Shown: piece after piece, positions 16,702-24,202 of the stretch
Layout: each line of letters starts with the position of its first letter
How positions within the stretch are numbered: position 1 is the first letter of the stretch
Assembly: GCF_014697615.1 (NCBI RefSeq)
Contig: NZ_JACJSD010000015.1
Location: forward strand, 88,995-152,994
DNA from: Nostoc sp. FACHB-280
Lineage (GTDB): Bacteria > Cyanobacteriota > Cyanobacteriia > Cyanobacteriales > Nostocaceae
Reading direction: 5' to 3'
DNA length: 64,000 nucleotides
Position numbers and translations under genes: made by a program
Notes under the pieces: model-generated
The model's database searches: none
Told to the model about the DNA's origin: nothing
The model's input: the letters and a program-made list of their open reading frames with translations, nothing else

Positions 16702-18390
16702 ATGAAACCTCGAATCATTGTTTGTGGCTTAGGGCGTACAGGATATAAAATTTTTCGTCTGCTGAGACAGCAGGGCGCATTAGTTGTTGGTATTCATCAC
16801 AAACCAATTGCCGGCGAATGTTCACAAGATATTATTATTGGTAATTTACACGCGGCGACAACTTTGACGGCGGCGGGAATTCAGCAAGCACATACTTTGG
16901 TAATTACAGCGTCGGAAGACACCTTAAATTTATCAATTATGATGCAAGCGCGAGTGTTAAATCCGCGCATTCGTATTATTAACCGCTTTTATAATACAAA
17001 CTTAGGTGAAAGGTTAGATCAAACTCTGCCAGAACATTTAAGTATGAGTGTTGTAGGATTAGCCGCACCATTATTTACCTTTGCAGCTTTAGGAAATCAA
17101 GCCATAGGGCAAATCAAATTATTTGACCAAACTTGGCCTGTTCAAGAAGAATACATTGATGAAAATCATCCTTGGTTGGGGCGGAATTTAAGTGATTTGT
17201 GGGAAGAACCCACAAGAATATTAATTTATTATCTACCCGTACAGGGGGAAATGAATTTAATTGATGGGGTGCTATCTGGACAAGAATTACAAGTAGGCGA
17301 TCGCATAATTGTCGCAACTCAACCGCGCATTCGTTCTACCCGCAGATCGTTAATTAAAAAAGTCTTGAAAGTTTGTACCAGTTTGCGTCAGTTTCAGCAA
17401 CATGGTCAATCGGTAGTCGTGGGTGCGCTAGTCTTAATAGCAATTATAGCGATCGCCACACTCACATATATGTCTACAGAACTAAGTTTATCTGTAGTCG
17501 ATGCTCTGTATTTTTCTGTGGGGATGATTACTGGCGCAGGCGGTAATGATAAAGTTGTCGAAAATGCCCCCAACAGCATTAAATTATTCACGATTGTGAT
17601 TATGCTGATTGGTGCAGTGGTGATTGGTATTTGGTATGCGATGTTAACCGACTTTGTGTTAGGTAGCCGCTTTAAACAATTTTGGGACGCAGCTAGAATT
17701 CCCCAACGCCATCATTATATTATTTGTGGTTTAAATGGCATTGGCAGCAAAATTGTCCAGCAACTTCATACAAGTGGCTATGAAGTCATTGTGATTGAAA
17801 CTGACTCAAATAATAAATACGTTAACTCGGTGCGACGTTTAGGAATTCCAGTCATTCAAGGTGATGCTAGTTTCCGCACGATTTTGCAAACCAGTAACGT
17901 AACTACGGCGGCGGCGGTATTAGCTGTCACTAACAACGATGCAACTAACCTAGAAATTGCCCTCAAAACCAAAGGTTTAGCCCCAAAAATACCCGTAATT
18001 GTTCATTATGCTGACCCTGACTTTGCTAGGATGGCACAACAAGTATTTGATTTTGAAGCCGTCCTCAGTCCCGCAGAACTAGCCGCGCCAGCCTTCGCCG
18101 CCGCCGCTTTAGGGGGACGCATCCTCGGTAATGGTATTACCGCCGATAAACTATGGGTAGCCTTTGCCACATTAATTACAGCATCACATCCCTTTTGCGG
18201 TCAATTGGTAAAAGAAATCGCCATATCTGCTGACTTTGTACCGTTATATGTCGAAAGCAACAGCCAACGTGTTCAAGGTTGGGAACTACTTACAACACAA
18301 TTAGACGAGGGAGATATTCTATATTTAACAATGCCAGCAAATCGTTTATATCAACTGTGGCGGGAAGATAAAATATCACAGAAGAGTTAG
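16702..18390 (+). CDS. Two-RCK potassium-channel-like protein (TrkA-N / 2TM pore / TrkA-N)
   Basis: A 562-residue protein with an N-terminal TrkA-N/RCK Rossmann domain (IIVCGLGRTGYKIFRLLRQQG), a central pore module of two membrane segments (about 235-255 and 295-315), and a second RCK domain (HYIICGLNGIGSKIVQQLHTS, then a TrkA-C-like tail). RCK domains bind nucleotides or ions and gate K+ channels. In the pore loop, where K+ channels carry TVGYG, this protein aligns as GAGGN (YFSVGMITGAGGND), so K+ selectivity is doubtful. It may be a non-selective channel, a transporter regulator or a sensor. The gene stands alone. The domain call is firm but the transport activity is not. Confidence 0.85.
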   Translation: MKPRIIVCGLGRTGYKIFRLLRQQGALVVGIHHKPIAGECSQDIIIGNLHAATTLTAAGIQQAHTLVITASEDTLNLSIMMQARVLNPRIRIINRFYNTNLGERLDQTLPEHLSMSVVGLAAPLFTFAALGNQAIGQIKLFDQTWPVQEEYIDENHPWLGRNLSDLWEEPTRILIYYLPVQGEMNLIDGVLSGQELQVGDRIIVATQPRIRSTRRSLIKKVLKVCTSLRQFQQHGQSVVVGALVLIAIIAIATLTYMSTELSLSVVDALYFSVGMITGAGGNDKVVENAPNSIKLFTIVIMLIGAVVIGIWYAMLTDFVLGSRFKQFWDAARIPQRHHYIICGLNGIGSKIVQQLHTSGYEVIVIETDSNNKYVNSVRRLGIPVIQGDASFRTILQTSNVTTAAAVLAVTNNDATNLEIALKTKGLAPKIPVIVHYADPDFARMAQQVFDFEAVLSPAELAAPAFAAAALGGRILGNGITADKLWVAFATLITASHPFCGQLVKEIAISADFVPLYVESNSQRVQGWELLTTQLDEGDILYLTMPANRLYQLWREDKISQKS

Positions 18391-18445
18391 TAGAAGAAAG
18401 GGTGTATGGGGTGTGAGGATGTGAGGGTGTAAAAGTTAAAGAATT

Positions 18446-18655
18446 GCGATCGCTCACATTGCAATTGTGACGGTTGAAAGATGAAATGCGATCGCTCTCA
18501 TTTTGATTGTGATGGTTGAAAGATGAAATGCGATCGCTCTCATTTTGATTGTGATGGTTGAAAGATGAAATGCGATCGCTCTCATTTTGATTGTGATGGT
18601 TAAAAGATGAAATGCGATCGCTCTCGTTGTGATTGTGGCTGTGAAAATATAAATT
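18446..18655. repeat. Five tandem 42-bp repeats, each containing a HIP1 octamer
   Basis: Units start at 18446, 18488, 18530, 18572 and 18614, each with gcgatcgctc at its start and a ttgattgtgatggttgaaag-like middle. Units 2-4 are almost identical, while 1 and 5 have diverged, the usual pattern of a tandem array growing from the centre. It sits between the channel-like gene and the small gene at 18706, ending about 50 bp before that gene's start. Confidence 0.9.
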
Positions 18656-18705
18656 GTAGTTGCATTTGATATGCTACTGAAGAAAGAACAAATTCAAAAT
18701 TACTT

Positions 18706-19038
18706 GTGATTGTAGATAAAATACCAGACGAAGCAATAGTTATTCGGGGTGGACGTAATCGACCAGAAGATATTGAGCGTGGTTTTGGGACTCATCCTAT
18801 TGGAGTAACTGGAATATCTGTAGAGAGTGCGATAGGATTATCGATAGAACAGTTGGCTGCAACAATACCTCACGGACAAATTGGAGTAACATCAGTAGGC
18901 GCAGTTAGAGCTTTAGGAGGAGATGTAATTCGTACTTCTGGTAGAAGTCCCTCTCATGCAACATTAACAGGCTTAACTCCACAGCAAATTAGCAGCTTGC
19001 TTACTCCTACAATTGCTAATCCAGCTAAAGCAAACTAG
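18706..19038 (+). CDS. Small conserved-looking hypothetical protein
   Basis: A 110-residue frame starting with GTG. The sequence is well structured and Gly/Ile-rich (IVIRGGRNRPEDIERGFG; HPIGVTGISVESAIG; GRSPSHATLTGLTPQQISSLL), without a signal peptide or membrane segment. No family could be named. It is followed after 24 bp by another small gene in the same direction, so the two probably share a transcript that ends at the hairpin at 19364. The pair could be a two-component module such as toxin and immunity protein, but nothing in the sequence proves this. The upstream region is the 42-bp HIP1 tandem array. Confidence 0.6.
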   Translation: MIVDKIPDEAIVIRGGRNRPEDIERGFGTHPIGVTGISVESAIGLSIEQLAATIPHGQIGVTSVGAVRALGGDVIRTSGRSPSHATLTGLTPQQISSLLTPTIANPAKAN

Positions 19039-19062
19039 AAATTTTCTCACCATTTAAACGCT

Positions 19063-19329
19063 ATGGATAAACCAAGAGTCTTTGCCGATTTTCATAATGC
19101 TGATTCTCAAGGTCGCTTGCGACTTAATTGTACTGGTACTATTGAAGATTTAGCTCGTCAAAAAATTTGGTTGCAAGATAATTTAAATTTGGTGTTGTAT
19201 AGCGAAGATTTAGAAGTTGATGGGATTGTTCAATATTCTCATGAAGAAAATGTTTGGGTTGCGGTAATTGATTGGGATAATATCAGAGAGCAAGATAATA
19301 TTTCAATCCCAGATATTAATTTTATATAG
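19063..19329 (+). CDS. Small hypothetical protein, second gene of a pair
   Basis: An 88-residue acidic protein with no signal peptide or membrane segment (FADFHNADSQGRLRLNCTG; IVQYSHEENVWVAVIDWDNI). Its composition looks like a real globular protein, and the ATG start lies 24 bp after the preceding stop. No family was recognised. A hairpin terminator follows within 35 bp. Acidic small partners of this size are often immunity proteins or antitoxins, but this is speculation based only on size, charge and pairing. Confidence 0.6.
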   Translation: MDKPRVFADFHNADSQGRLRLNCTGTIEDLARQKIWLQDNLNLVLYSEDLEVDGIVQYSHEENVWVAVIDWDNIREQDNISIPDINFI

Positions 19330-19363
19330 CAATAGTTTACTGTTCAGCAAATTGCAACAAAAA

Positions 19364-19388
19364 ACCGGGATGAACCCGGTATAGTTTT
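19364..19388 (+). terminator. Hairpin terminator of the small gene pair
   Basis: Stem accggg (19364-19369) with cccggt (19375-19380), loop atgaa, followed by atagttttatatt. Confidence 0.55.
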
Positions 19389-19424
19389 ATATTAGGATCT
19401 GCGGGTTAATAGTGTCCCAAGCAG

Positions 19425-19507
19425 CCGGGTTTCGACACTTCGACAAGCTCAGTGCATCGCTTCGCTCAACCCTCAAAGATCGAGAGTTGAGCGGAGTCGA
19501 AACTCGG
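19425..19507. repeat. Palindromic intergenic repeat
   Basis: Ends ccgggtttcgaca and the complement of gtcgaaactcgg pair. The interior holds further nested complementary blocks (cttcgctcaaccctcaaag with the complement of agagttgagcggagtcg). This type of cttcgacaagctcag repeat has no coding capacity. It lies just past the 3' end of the VIT/VWA gene. Confidence 0.6.
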
Positions 19508-19538
19508 TTTACTGGTACTTTATTTTCATGCAATTCCC

Positions 19539-22046
19539 TTACGTTTGCAATCGCAGTGTTATAGACACGGTAGCTGTGAGCGTTTGAGGGATACGCCAAG
19601 AGATGAGCGATCGCCTGATAATATCAATTACAGTCTGTTCCTTAAAAGTAGAAGCCTGCTCATCTAACAACACCTGTCTGACTCGTCCTTTATTTATCTG
19701 CAACTCAAACACTAAATCGCCGCTAAAACCTATAGGTAATTGGATAGATTCTAAATACTGAGTCAGAAGCGCAACCATCTGTTCATTCAATCCTGTCACA
19801 CTCACCACCTTTAAATGCACGACAGGAGCAATTTCAGGATCAAAGGTTTCTGCTTCTAACAATAACCGTAAATCCTCCAAATCTTCATTCAAATCACTGT
19901 CAGCTTCCGGTGGCGGGGGTGGTTCCATAAAAAAGTCATACAACTCACCGAATGATAATTCATTGAATTCTTCAAGACGAAAGGATGAGAATTCAGTTTC
20001 CGCTTCCTCACTTAGTTCCCTGAATAAAGGTAGTTCAGAAAAACCACTTTCCGCTTCTGGTGCGCTTGGAGATGCTAGGCTTCGCTTACGTTGCAAAAAC
20101 TCAGGTGCAGGAGATAGCATATTTGCCATCATGGGAGGAGGCGCAACACCACTAACAGCACTCCCGAAAATACCTTGATAGCTGATACCTTCAGCCATTT
20201 CTACAGGTACTTGCACCGCAACTGAACCCTGACGCGAATCAACTCGCACATCATCACTCACCGCGACAAAAGCTGTATATTGCGACAACAGTTGATAAGT
20301 CAAAGCCGTATCCGTCACTGCTTCCACACCCAACTTAGTTTCACCACTCACCATAAGATTCATTAATTCCTTAATGCGGGAACGTCCCCAAAGTTGAGCA
20401 ATGGCGGAGTTTCCTGCTTCCTCAAAGTCCAAGTTAATTGTATTTTGATAGCGTGTACCACCCGCAACAATTCCCGTAATGTGCAGTTTTCCCCCACGCG
20501 CATCAGGCTTTTTACCAAATAAAACTAACGGCTGTTCCGCAAACAAATCTGGTGGCGTAGCAGGATAGATAATTGGAGCATCACCATCGCCTTCCCATTG
20601 CAAATTAATGTTAGCCAAAACTGGATTATTAATTTGACGGTAGAATTTATCGACTACCTCATCCGTTGGTTCATCGTGGCGAATAATGTGAGATATACCC
20701 CTTCCTAATTCTGCAATGCGGTTGAGTAGAAACCGATTTATCGAACTACCAGCACCAAAACTATAGAGGCGGTTTCCTGGTTGCAGATGTTGTTTCACCT
20801 CTGCAAGAATTTGGTTTTCATTGCCGATATAACCATCCGTCAACAATACAATACTCCGTAAGCGTCCGGGATCTGTAATAGGGAAATTCAACACAGCACG
20901 AATTCCGCGTAACATCTCCGTCCCGCCATTAGCCGTCAATCGATTAATATAATTGATGGCTCTAGTGCGATTTTGAGAATTATTAGCCAGGGGAACAGGT
21001 GATAATTGCCGAGTCGTATCAGAGAAATCAATAATACTAAAAGTGTCATCAGGGTTAAGTCCATTAATAAAGTGGCGCATCAACTCCTGACATTGCATCA
21101 ATGGCGCACCCATTTGTGAACCAGAAGTATCAATGAGAAACACCACATCTTTAGAAACAACCTGATCCTGACGGTATTGGAGTGCAGGAATTAAATATAG
21201 TGCAAAATGTCCACCCCGTTCATCAGCTTGGCTGAGTACAGTAGCTTGAGTAGATTCGCCAGCTACTTGATAGCGTAAAATCAAATCTTTATTCGGAATA
21301 GTATCCCCACCCGCCAACTTCACTAACACCCGCTTTTCTGCATAACTTATCTGAATTTGGTGAGAAGGAGATTGCACATTTTGAATCTCAACTCCTGCAT
21401 CAATTTCTACCGTGACATTAATATCGTGAGGGGAACGAGTACCTGATGGTAAGATAGGTGCATTCAACCGTGAACCATCGGGAACTAAATCCGTATCTTG
21501 ATTTTGCGTCATTGGTGCAGTCGCCGAACCTACACCACCTGCATTTCCCTCAATTGGTATCCCTGGAATGTAACGCGGAGCAACCACCATCGGGAAAGCA
21601 AACTCATAATTACCCGCAGTAAATTTCAAGCTTTCAGAGTAGCGAATAATCACATCAATTTGCTCACCTGGTTGAATATTGGCAAGGGATTGAGTAAAAA
21701 TATTGTCCCGTTCTTGTTCCAACAATCCGGCGGTGCGTCCTTGCTGCTTCGCTTGCTCGTAGATTTGCTGTGCTTCTTGGCGTTTTTTAATACTACCTTT
21801 AATAGTCTTGTCACCAATCCGAATCAGCATATCATCAACAGCCGCCTCGTCCGGTAAAGGGAAAATATAGACAGCTTCGAGTGTAGTTGTGAAGGGATTT
21901 TCAAAACTTTGGGTAACTTCCACCCGTGAAATATTCCCCGCAATTTTGGCTTCTACCTCAGTGTGCTTCAGGGGGAAAGCAATTTGCTGTTGTTCAGGAG
22001 TTTGAACATATAAGCCACCAACTTGGCGTTCTAGAGTTTGAGTCAT
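19539..22046 (-). CDS. VIT and VWA domain-containing protein
   Basis: An 835-residue protein. The N-terminal VIT (inter-alpha-trypsin inhibitor type) domain covers about 1-140 (FPLKHTEVEAKIAGNISRVEVTQ; FPLPDEAAVDDM). A VWA domain starts near residue 298 with an intact metal-ion-dependent adhesion site, D306-T-S-G-S310, and continues to about 480. The middle is an Ala/Pro/Glu-rich acidic linker (about 625-720, including MEPPPPPEAD). The last 100 residues form a separate small domain (VVHLKVVSVTGLNEQMVALL to the end). No signal peptide or membrane segment is seen. VIT-VWA proteins are widespread in bacteria, probably bind proteins in a metal-dependent way, and are mostly uncharacterised. The gene is monocistronic here. 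Confidence 0.9.
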   Translation of the reverse strand: MTQTLERQVGGLYVQTPEQQQIAFPLKHTEVEAKIAGNISRVEVTQSFENPFTTTLEAVYIFPLPDEAAVDDMLIRIGDKTIKGSIKKRQEAQQIYEQAKQQGRTAGLLEQERDNIFTQSLANIQPGEQIDVIIRYSESLKFTAGNYEFAFPMVVAPRYIPGIPIEGNAGGVGSATAPMTQNQDTDLVPDGSRLNAPILPSGTRSPHDINVTVEIDAGVEIQNVQSPSHQIQISYAEKRVLVKLAGGDTIPNKDLILRYQVAGESTQATVLSQADERGGHFALYLIPALQYRQDQVVSKDVVFLIDTSGSQMGAPLMQCQELMRHFINGLNPDDTFSIIDFSDTTRQLSPVPLANNSQNRTRAINYINRLTANGGTEMLRGIRAVLNFPITDPGRLRSIVLLTDGYIGNENQILAEVKQHLQPGNRLYSFGAGSSINRFLLNRIAELGRGISHIIRHDEPTDEVVDKFYRQINNPVLANINLQWEGDGDAPIIYPATPPDLFAEQPLVLFGKKPDARGGKLHITGIVAGGTRYQNTINLDFEEAGNSAIAQLWGRSRIKELMNLMVSGETKLGVEAVTDTALTYQLLSQYTAFVAVSDDVRVDSRQGSVAVQVPVEMAEGISYQGIFGSAVSGVAPPPMMANMLSPAPEFLQRKRSLASPSAPEAESGFSELPLFRELSEEAETEFSSFRLEEFNELSFGELYDFFMEPPPPPEADSDLNEDLEDLRLLLEAETFDPEIAPVVHLKVVSVTGLNEQMVALLTQYLESIQLPIGFSGDLVFELQINKGRVRQVLLDEQASTFKEQTVIDIIRRSLISWRIPQTLTATVSITLRLQT

Positions 22047-22224
22047 ATAAGTTACCTCACGCTTTGATGTTATGTCTCTAGCGTAGGCGTGTTTACTTGG
22101 CAGATATGCTCAGTTTTGTGTTCAGTCGATGCTCAGTGATTGGTTCAGTATGAAGTAAAAATTCTCTTATCTTAGAAATCAGCTAAATTTGTTAATTTAG
22201 CTGTTCATATGGACATAATTTTAG

Positions 22225-23520
22225 ATGATATTAAGAATCTTAGCTAACAGATCAAAAATAAAACCGATTAATTATATGTTCGCCAATATTTTACGTAGAT
22301 TTTCGGATAACCTTGACACTTTGCGGGACTTTGTGGATCTTGTAAATCCAATCCTAGACAAAGCCAGAGAAGAAGCAATAACAGCTAATCCTAACGCATT
22401 AATACCCTTAGTGCTTGGTATGAATGCAATTGCACCAGAGAAGTTCTGTCTTGACACATCTTTTGTAGAGCATTTACAGTCTCAATTTGATGGAAAATTA
22501 GATATTCAGGTAGAAGAAGAAGGTAATAAATCAGCAAAATTAAGTTTTAATAATTCTGGTGGAGATGCTTTTCATAGCACTATGGCAAAACTTTCTAAAA
22601 GATCTGCTCAGAAAGGCTTACTATACCAAAATGCTTTAATTTCTTTGGTCAGTGCCGTTGAATGGTTTTTATCTCAACTTCTTCATAAATATTTTGAGTT
22701 ATATCCAGATGCTGCTGGAATTCGTGAGCGTAGTTTGACACTTAGCGAATTGCAATTAATAGGAACTATTGACGAGGCTAAAAATTATTTAATTGGCATA
22801 CGCATTGAGGAAATTTTGAGAGGTAGTTTTAGCGATTGGATTACTTTTATGAAAGGTAATTTGAAACTATCAATGGGTTATCTAGAAGATGATGAGAAAT
22901 ATCTTATTGAAATTTGTCAACGTAGAAATCTTTTTGTACATAATGGTGGTATAGTCAATAAAATTTACTTAAATAAAAGTGGATTTACAAATATAGGAAT
23001 TGGAGAACAAATAAATGTTTCACAAGAATATCTAGACGAAGCAATAGCTAGATTTGAAAGATTCTTCTTTTTAGTTTCTCTAGAATTATGGAAAAAACTT
23101 GCTCCTGATGATAAAGAAAGGGCGAATATTGTTAGCGATATCACCTACAAAAATCTATGTAATGAGAGATGGAAAATTGCTGAAAGTTTAAGTTTTTTTC
23201 TCATGAATGATAAACAACTTCCAGAAATGAATCGTCTCATTTCTCAAATCAACTATTGGCAATCACTTAAGTGGCAAGATAGATTTACTGAAGTAAGGAA
23301 AGACGTTGAGAGAATAGACTTTTCAGCAAAAAATGAAATATTTTCACTTGCTCAGTCTGTTTTATTGGATGATGAGCAGCGATTTTTTCAGTTATTACCT
23401 ATCCTCTTAAAAGCAGAAAAGCTCAGTGAAAAAGATTTACATGAGTGGCCTCTATTTCGGAAAATAAGAAACACAGATACGTTTAAAACTATTTATAATC
23501 CAAAGTTAGTATCTGAATAA
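22225..23520 (+). CDS. HEPN-motif protein of unknown function
   Basis: A 431-residue mostly helical protein; ATG codons at 22225 and 22276 are both possible starts. At about 140-250 it contains a helix typical of HEPN domains (NALISLVSAVEWFLSQLL) and, further on, RRNLFVHNGG, which gives the R-x4-H signature (R234 to H239) of HEPN ribonucleases and nucleic-acid-binding proteins. The remainder has no recognised domain. AT content looks higher than in the neighbouring VIT gene, consistent with accessory DNA. Its neighbours are antitoxin-like genes and a STAND ATPase, so a defence or stress role is plausible. RNase activity is inferred from one motif only. Confidence 0.65.
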   Translation: MILRILANRSKIKPINYMFANILRRFSDNLDTLRDFVDLVNPILDKAREEAITANPNALIPLVLGMNAIAPEKFCLDTSFVEHLQSQFDGKLDIQVEEEGNKSAKLSFNNSGGDAFHSTMAKLSKRSAQKGLLYQNALISLVSAVEWFLSQLLHKYFELYPDAAGIRERSLTLSELQLIGTIDEAKNYLIGIRIEEILRGSFSDWITFMKGNLKLSMGYLEDDEKYLIEICQRRNLFVHNGGIVNKIYLNKSGFTNIGIGEQINVSQEYLDEAIARFERFFFLVSLELWKKLAPDDKERANIVSDITYKNLCNERWKIAESLSFFLMNDKQLPEMNRLISQINYWQSLKWQDRFTEVRKDVERIDFSAKNEIFSLAQSVLLDDEQRFFQLLPILLKAEKLSEKDLHEWPLFRKIRNTDTFKTIYNPKLVSE

Positions 23521-23532
23521 CCAAGCCATTAA

Positions 23533-23778
23533 TCACAACCTACCCATCTCCTGTAAATTTTTGATGTCTTGTTCAAAATCATCCACACCATAGTGAACCG
23601 GAATTTGACGACTGGCAAGCAAATGCTGAAATGCAATGCGGTTCATCCCTGCCAAACGACTGGCTTGAGCAAGGGTAAGTTTATCTTTCTGAAACAGCAT
23701 TACTGCAATTTCTTGTTTCAGTTCAGCATCAGTCATGCGAGTTGCAGCTAAAATTTCATCAGGAATAACGATGCTCAT
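23533..23778 (-). CDS. UPF0175 family antitoxin-like protein
   Basis: An 81-residue protein with the UPF0175 pattern: MSIVIPDEIL, an acidic helix (DAELKQEIAVMLFQKDKLTLAQAS) and a helix-turn-helix-like segment (RLAGMNRIAFQHLLASRQIP). UPF0175 proteins usually act as DNA-binding antitoxins next to a PIN-like (DUF3368) toxin. No such toxin gene is found on either side, so this one is an orphan or works with another partner. It is convergent with the HEPN-motif gene with only a 12-bp gap. Confidence 0.8.
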   Translation of the reverse strand: MSIVIPDEILAATRMTDAELKQEIAVMLFQKDKLTLAQASRLAGMNRIAFQHLLASRQIPVHYGVDDFEQDIKNLQEMGRL

Positions 23779-23898
23779 GGCTGGATTTATCTCTACATAA
23801 CTATTTTATTGATTTATATGACTAGCAAACACTGTTAGCACTTCAGATTTTTGTATTTTTATTAGAATGAATTTATCAACTTTAGTCAAACTCACTAT

Positions 23899-24195
23899 AT
23901 GACTTTGCAAGAACTCAAAGAACAGATTGATAAATTATCAACAAGCGATCGCCTCACTCTCCTCTCTCTAATTATTGAATCACTCCAGCGTGAACACAGC
24001 GATAATTTAGAACCAAAGCAATTTGATATTTCTGATATTCATCTTCAAAAATACTTAGATATAGACAGAGTAAATGTAATTAATCAAATGCGTGGATTTC
24101 TCAAAACAGATCAACCTGCTCTCACAGATAGTGAAGTGAAAACCATGTTACAACAGCGTCTAGTAGAAAAATATCAAGACGATCTGCTCAGTTAA
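23899..24195 (+). CDS. Antitoxin-like small protein (orphan)
   Basis: A 98-residue protein with an N-terminal helical segment common in cyanobacterial antitoxins (LKEQIDKLSTSDRLTLLSLI) and a C-terminal tail (MRGFLKTDQPALTDSEVKTM) that I associate with antitoxins paired with PIN-domain toxins. The expected toxin is not there: eight bases downstream starts the STAND ATPase. Either the toxin was lost, or the antitoxin has been co-opted together with the ATPase. The family assignment rests on recognition of the tail and was not checked. Confidence 0.6.
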   Translation: MTLQELKEQIDKLSTSDRLTLLSLIIESLQREHSDNLEPKQFDISDIHLQKYLDIDRVNVINQMRGFLKTDQPALTDSEVKTMLQQRLVEKYQDDLLS

Positions 24196-24202
24196 CCGAT
24201 AT

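Noticed and set aside
18446..18655. CRISPR-like array
   Set aside because: The 42-bp units are repeated head to tail with no unique spacers; it is a simple tandem repeat built on HIP1.
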